Below, one piece after another: positions 7,274-10,495 of a DNA stretch of 10,495 bases. The notes beneath the pieces were generated by a model that was not told the origin of the DNA, ran no database searches, and saw only the letters and a program-made list of their open reading frames with translations. Source of the DNA: Acidobacteriota bacterium (GTDB lineage: Bacteria > Acidobacteriota > Terriglobia > Terriglobales > Acidobacteriaceae); contig QIAS01000196.1 of assembly GCA_003225615.1 (NCBI GenBank), positions 1-10,495 on the forward strand. The letters run 5' to 3'. Position 1 is the stretch's first letter. Every line of letters starts with the position of its first letter. The translations under genes and the position numbers were made by a program.

Positions 7274-7771
7274 TCACTCGACAATCGCCAGCACGTCCCC
7301 GGCGTTCACGTTGGCGCCTTCGGTGGCGAGCATCTTCTGCATGACGCCTTTTTTCGGGGACTTGATCTCGTTCTGCATCTTCATCGCCTCTACCACCACG
7401 ACGCCCTGTCCCGCTTCGACTTCATCTTTCTCGCGCGCCAATACCCGGACTACTTTGCCCGGCATGGGAGCAACTACCTTTTTCGGGCCCTTGGCGTCTG
7501 CATCGGCCCCTTTACGCCCACGTAACGATCGCGGATCGCGCAACTCCGCCGCATAGCGTACACTACCCACCCACAAATGCATGTCGGTAGGTGTGATTTC
7601 GCGTTTGATTTCGTAGGCCTTGCCAGCGATCAACACTGAAAGCACGTCCCGGCGGGTCAACACCGCGTCCATGTCAACTTCGCGTCCATCGAGGCGACAC
7701 TGCCAACGACCGTCGGCGCGGCTCAGGTCGAGCCGGTAGTTCTTGCCGTCGATGGTGACTTCGTAAATCAT
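7274..7771 (-). CDS. Biotin carboxyl carrier protein of an acyl-CoA carboxylase
   Basis: This 165-residue protein carries the swinging biotin arm that moves carboxylate from the biotin carboxylase to a carboxyltransferase. Residues of about 1-80 resemble the connecting (BT-like) region of propionyl/methylcrotonyl-type alpha subunits rather than the Pro/Ala linker of E. coli AccB. Residues 88-95 are a short basic linker. The biotinyl domain (98-165) contains APMPGKV, the biotinylation motif EAMKM with K131 as the modified lysine, and the closing repeat AGDVLAIVE. It is the second gene after the biotin carboxylase, separated by 127 bp filled by a palindromic repeat. The ATG at 7771 has no strong ribosome-binding site. 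No carboxyltransferase is present, so the acyl-CoA substrate (acetyl, propionyl or other) cannot be read from the window. Confidence 0.92.
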   Translation of the reverse strand: MIYEVTIDGKNYRLDLSRADGRWQCRLDGREVDMDAVLTRRDVLSVLIAGKAYEIKREITPTDMHLWVGSVRYAAELRDPRSLRGRKGADADAKGPKKVVAPMPGKVVRVLAREKDEVEAGQGVVVVEAMKMQNEIKSPKKGVMQKMLATEGANVNAGDVLAIVE

Positions 7772-7783
7772 TGGAAACCCGGT

Positions 7784-7811
7784 AGCTGGTAGTTAGCAGC
7801 TGGTAGCTAAT
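7784..7811. repeat. Two tandem copies of a 14-bp unit (left side of the palindrome)
   Basis: AGCTGGTAGTTAGC at 7784-7797 is followed directly by AGCTGGTAGCTAAT at 7798-7811, identical over the first 9 bases. This overlaps the left arm of the larger palindrome and shows the same 14-bp period as its right arm. Confidence 0.6.
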
Positions 7812-7896
7812 AGATAGGCGCCAGTGGTCAGGTAAGAAGAATTGCAGGTCGTTCTTGACCGCTGTTGCTAGCTACTAACTCCTAGCTACTAACTAC
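7789..7896. repeat. About 108-bp imperfect palindromic repeat element between the carboxylase genes
   Basis: The 29-base left arm (7789-7817) matches the reverse complement of 7868-7896 at 23 positions; in the transcript of the flanking genes three of the six mismatches would be G-U pairs. Inside it a second stem continues: CAGTGGTCA at 7822-7830 against TGACCGCTG at 7856-7864 (one mismatch), then AGAA against TTCT past a 4-nt bulge. The right arm is two tandem 14-bp units (CTAGCTACTAACT at 7868 and at 7882). The element fills nearly the whole gap, ending 2 nt from the biotin carboxylase stop codon and 17 nt from the carrier start. It looks like a REP/MITE-type element with no coding capacity. 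Confidence 0.75.
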
Positions 7897-7898
7897 TG

Positions 7899-9431
7899 TT
7901 ATCTCAGCCCTTCCACTCTCGCCGTGCGCTTCCAGTTGGAAGCTTTGTCAGGCGCGGATTTTGGTCCGGAGCCGTTCCCTGAAAAGCCGTTGTTCGGCAC
8001 CGCAGACGCGGCTTCGAGCTGAGCAAAGACGCCCGCTGCAATCGCCGCGAGCTCCGCTCCGCCACTGTCTCGCAAATCCAGTTTTGGACCATGTGAGAGC
8101 AACCGGTCCAGGTAGCCTGTGTCCAGCTTGCCAGCTTGGAAATCGGGGTCGCGTAAAATCTGGCGGAACAGCGAGATGTTGGTTTTAATGCCGCCCACGA
8201 AGTATTCGTTCAAGGCGCGGATCAGCCGGGCAATCGCCTGCTGACGATCTGTCCCGTAGCCGATTAACTTGGCCAGCAGAGGATCATAATCAATCGGCAC
8301 GGTCCAGCCTTCGTACATGCCGCTGTCCCGGCGAATGCCGGGCCCTGAAGGCGTGAGCAGCAATGTGATCTTCCCCGGGCTGGGAAAGAAATTGTTATCC
8401 GGATCCTCCGCATAAATTCGGCATTCCATGGCGTGTCCGCGGATGCTGATATCATCCTGCGTGAATGGCAGTTTCTCGCCCGCTGCGATGCGAATTTGCA
8501 AGTGAACCAGATCGAGCCCGGTGATCAGCTCGGTTACCGGATGCTCCACCTGCAGCCGGGTATTCATTTCCAGAAAATAGAAGTTCTTCTCCTGGTCAAC
8601 CAGGAATTCCACCGTACCCGCATTCGTGTAGTGAGCGGCCTTGGCCACCCGCACGGCGATTTCTCCCATGCGCCGCCGCATCTCCGGATCGACAATCGGC
8701 GAAGGTGACTCCTCCAGCACCTTCTGGTGCCGGCGTTGTATCGAACACTCGCGCTCGCCCAGATAGACGGTGTTGCCGTGCTCGTCGGCCAGAACCTGCA
8801 CTTCAATGTGACGGGGATTGACGATGGCCTTTTCGACATAAACCTCGCTGTCGCCGAAGGAGCGTTGCGCCTCGCTCTGGGCGGCCTCGAGCGCCGCCCG
8901 CAGATCTCCGGGAGTGTGCACCAATCGCATGCCTTTACCGCCGCCTCCCGCAGCCGCTTTTAGCATGACCGGATATCCGATTTTGGCTGCGACGCGCTCG
9001 GCCTCCTGCGCCGACTCCAAGCCGCGGGAAGTCCCCGGAACGAGCGGCACGCCTGCCTTCTCCATCTCCTGTCGGGCCCGGGTCTTGGAACCCATCATCT
9101 CCATCGAGGCCGCCGTCGGGCCAATAAACTTGATTCCCGCGTCCACACAAGCCTGCGCGAACTTCGAATTCTCGGAGAGAAAACCGTAACCGGGATGAAT
9201 CGCGTCCGCTCCTGATCGCCTGGCGACGTCCAGGATTTTCGGAACATTCAAATAGGATTCGCTGGCCGCGGGTGGTCCTATGTGATAAGCCTCATCGGCC
9301 TTGCGCACGTGCAAGCTTGCGCGGTCCACGTCGGAGTACACGGCGACCGCGGTGATCCCCAACTCGCGGCAAGCGCGGACGACGCGCACCGCAATCTCCC
9401 CCCGGTTGGCGATAAGAATTTTCTTGAACAT
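7899..9431 (-). CDS. accC: Biotin carboxylase subunit of an acetyl/propionyl-CoA carboxylase
   Basis: Biotin carboxylase uses ATP and bicarbonate to carboxylate biotin on the carrier protein, the first half-reaction of acyl-CoA carboxylases. The protein is 510 residues. The N-terminal domain opens KKILIANRGEIAVRV. The ATP-grasp part holds the Gly-rich loop GGGGKGM (162-168), the NPRHIEVQ segment (H208), ERECSIQRRHQK (227-237) and the catalytic EMNTRLQVEHPVTE (288-301), with E288, R292 and E296 in the E. coli AccC register. The C-terminal domain is complete by about 447. The remaining 60 residues go beyond AccC and end in NWKRTARVEGLR, recalling the region after the carboxylase domain in long-chain alpha subunits. 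The ATG at 9431 gives the standard N-terminus; no strong ribosome-binding site is visible. It is the first gene of a two-gene minus-strand unit. The symbol names the activity; an acyl-CoA carboxylase alpha (pccA-like) label is equally defensible. Confidence 0.95.
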   Translation of the reverse strand: MFKKILIANRGEIAVRVVRACRELGITAVAVYSDVDRASLHVRKADEAYHIGPPAASESYLNVPKILDVARRSGADAIHPGYGFLSENSKFAQACVDAGIKFIGPTAASMEMMGSKTRARQEMEKAGVPLVPGTSRGLESAQEAERVAAKIGYPVMLKAAAGGGGKGMRLVHTPGDLRAALEAAQSEAQRSFGDSEVYVEKAIVNPRHIEVQVLADEHGNTVYLGERECSIQRRHQKVLEESPSPIVDPEMRRRMGEIAVRVAKAAHYTNAGTVEFLVDQEKNFYFLEMNTRLQVEHPVTELITGLDLVHLQIRIAAGEKLPFTQDDISIRGHAMECRIYAEDPDNNFFPSPGKITLLLTPSGPGIRRDSGMYEGWTVPIDYDPLLAKLIGYGTDRQQAIARLIRALNEYFVGGIKTNISLFRQILRDPDFQAGKLDTGYLDRLLSHGPKLDLRDSGGAELAAIAAGVFAQLEAASAVPNNGFSGNGSGPKSAPDKASNWKRTARVEGLR

Positions 9432-9583
9432 ACAGGATGGCGCTCAGACCAGGCGCGTAAACCTAGTATTGTACTCGCGGTGCCGCATAGCAGGCCCGCT
9501 TCGAGCCTACAACTCTAGCAATGCCCCGGCCCAGCGCGTGTTCACTAAATCACATCAGACGTGCGGTTGCGGGCAACCAGCAA

Positions 9584-9681
9584 ACCTTTAACCGCAAAGG
9601 TCGCAAAGCCGGCTGCCAGATTGGCGAAGTGGCGCACTTTGCGAACTTCACGTGATCTTGGCGTTCTTTGCGGTTAAGGAC
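9584..9681. repeat. About 97-bp nested palindromic repeat upstream of the glycosyltransferase
   Basis: The outer stem is TTAACCGCAAAG (9588-9599) against CTTTGCGGTTAA (9666-9677), 12 bp perfect, extending to CC/GG past one bulged T. The inner stem is TCGCAAAG (9601-9608) against CTTTGCGA (9637-9644), 8 bp perfect. The left arm also has a 9-bp tandem pattern, ACCGCAAAG then GTCGCAAAG. There is no coding capacity. I recall interspersed GCAAAG-type repeats of this style from Acidobacteriota intergenic regions. It ends 19 nt before the ATG of the glycosyltransferase, so it lies in that gene's promoter or leader region. Confidence 0.75.
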
Positions 9682-9699
9682 TTTTCGGGAAGTAGTATC

Positions 9700-10023
9700 A
9701 TGTTGTCATTTCCGCATCACTTCATGACCAACCAGCTCTCTCCTGAGGCGGCACTAACGGAAAACTCGCCGCAAGCCACATCCGTTCCTGACCCCGGCAA
9801 TCGCATCTTTGTCGATATCTGGCTTCTCGGCGCTGTGGTCACACTCGCAGCCGTACTACGGTCCTTGTTTCTGACCAGGAAGTCGTTCTGGTTCGACGAA
9901 GGCGTTAGCGTCCAGATTGCCCGTCTGGACTGGTACAACCACGTGCGCATCCTCTGGCGTCGCGAAGGAAATATGTCGCTTTACTATTTGCTGCTTCGGG
10001 GATGGTTGCATCCCTCTCAGTAA
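9700..10023 (+). pseudogene. N-terminal fragment of a GT39/ArnT-like membrane glycosyltransferase (frame broken)
   Basis: GT39-type enzymes are polytopic membrane proteins that transfer a sugar from a lipid-linked donor on the outer face of the inner membrane. This frame codes for 107 residues before a TAA. About 36 polar residues precede the first membrane helix (about 37-58), then FWFDEGVSV with the family Asp-Glu pair (D66, E67) of the first periplasmic loop, expected to be catalytic, and then LYYLLLRGWLH. Homology stops at the His codon 10009-10011 and picks up in another frame from 10011. The ATG at 9700 is preferred, with GGGA 9 nt upstream; a second ATG at 9724 is possible. A fragment this short should not be active by itself. 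The family call is firm; whether the break is real depends on the sequence being correct. Confidence 0.75.
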
Positions 10024-10495
10024 TAGCATCAGTGGCCGCGATTCCTTCGATCTACTGGCTAGGCCGGAGGCTTTTTGACCGCCGGGTGGGCCTGATTGCG
10101 GCGACGCTGCTCAGCTTGAATGCCTATCACGTACGTTATGCGCAGGAAGCCCGCAGTTACTCGCTATTTGTCTTCCTGACTATCCTGTCCAGTATTTATT
10201 TTCTGCGATCTCTTGAGCAGCCATCGCGACGCAATCGCCTGGGTCATATTCTGAGCAGCGCCCTCGCGGTCTACGCCCACTTCTTTGCCGTTTTGCTGAT
10301 TATCGCCCAGTGGATATCCTTGCGGTTTTTAGAGCCGCACCAGATTCCACCCGACCTGCGCAAGCGGAGCAGGCATTGGAAGACGATTGCTCTTGTCGTG
10401 CTTCCGGCCCTGCTCTTCGCGGGTACAACGGGAGTTGGACCTCTGAACTGGATAAAGCGCCCGGGCCTCAAGATGCTTTACGATTATTACCAGCA
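10002..10495 (+). pseudogene. Continuation of the GT39/ArnT-like glycosyltransferase in a second frame, cut by the window edge
   Basis: The frame starting at ATG 10002 stays open to the window end, about 164 codons. It reads SLSVIASVAAIPSIYWLG, then RRLFDRRVGLIAATLLSLNA, then YHVRYAQEARSYSLFVFLT, the segment that follows the first loop in GT39/PMT-like transferases. More hydrophobic helices follow (about 10240-10310 and 10390-10440), and GPLNWIKRPG near the edge. The ATG at 10002 overlaps the upstream fragment by 22 nt and has GGGG just before it, so reinitiation is conceivable. That product would lack the D66-E67 pair. Compared with relatives about 8-10 residues appear to be missing at the junction, which points to a small out-of-frame deletion rather than a simple split gene. 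The rest of the gene is beyond the window. Confidence 0.7.

Noticed and set aside
9468..9473. TACAAT on the minus strand, 37 nt upstream of the biotin carboxylase start, as a -10 box
   Set aside because: No TTGACA-like element lies 16-18 nt upstream of it, so the match alone is too weak to call a promoter.
9565..9578. GGTTGC/GCAACC mini-palindrome before the glycosyltransferase repeat
   Set aside because: It is a 5-6 bp stem with a very small loop and no T-run, short enough to occur by chance in GC-rich DNA.

Overview
The window is about 10.5 kb of moderately GC-rich chromosome from a diderm (Gram-negative type) bacterium. A full-length LptD means an LPS-bearing outer membrane. The Cys-motif RDD protein, the biotin carboxylase split from its carrier, and the palindromic intergenic repeats of the AACCGCAAAG and GTAGTTAGTAGCTAG types all resemble Acidobacteriota (Terriglobia-like). 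That placement is from memory of family style, not from a search.

Layout. On the minus strand at the left edge are the first 23 codons of an unidentified gene (1-69), then a complete RDD-family membrane protein (194-1522). Divergent from it, on the plus strand, lie lptD (1679-4150), larE (4202-5044), a DsbA-like thiol:disulfide protein (5200-6141) and a SurA-like lipoprotein prolyl isomerase (6188-7246). Converging on these from the right is a minus-strand pair: biotin carboxylase (7899-9431) followed by a biotin carrier protein (7274-7771). At the right edge, on the plus strand, is a GT39/ArnT-type membrane glycosyltransferase whose frame breaks near 10011 and which runs off the window.

How the genes fit together. 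LptD inserts LPS into the outer membrane. In E. coli its folding depends on disulfide formation and on SurA. Here lptD, a DsbA-like protein and a SurA-like isomerase lie within about 6 kb on one strand, interrupted by larE (sulfur insertion into the nickel-pincer cofactor). The biotin carboxylase and carrier look like a long acyl-CoA carboxylase alpha subunit cut into two chains; no carboxyltransferase gene is present.

Two nested palindromic elements are the clearest non-genic structures: about 108 bp filling the gap between the two carboxylase genes, and about 97 bp just upstream of the glycosyltransferase. I saw no tRNA, rRNA, CRISPR array or complete mobile element. Every gap between genes is shorter than 300 bp. 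I did not find a convincing new multi-gene system; the most useful observations are the palindromes, the broken glycosyltransferase and the lptD/folding-factor neighbourhood.
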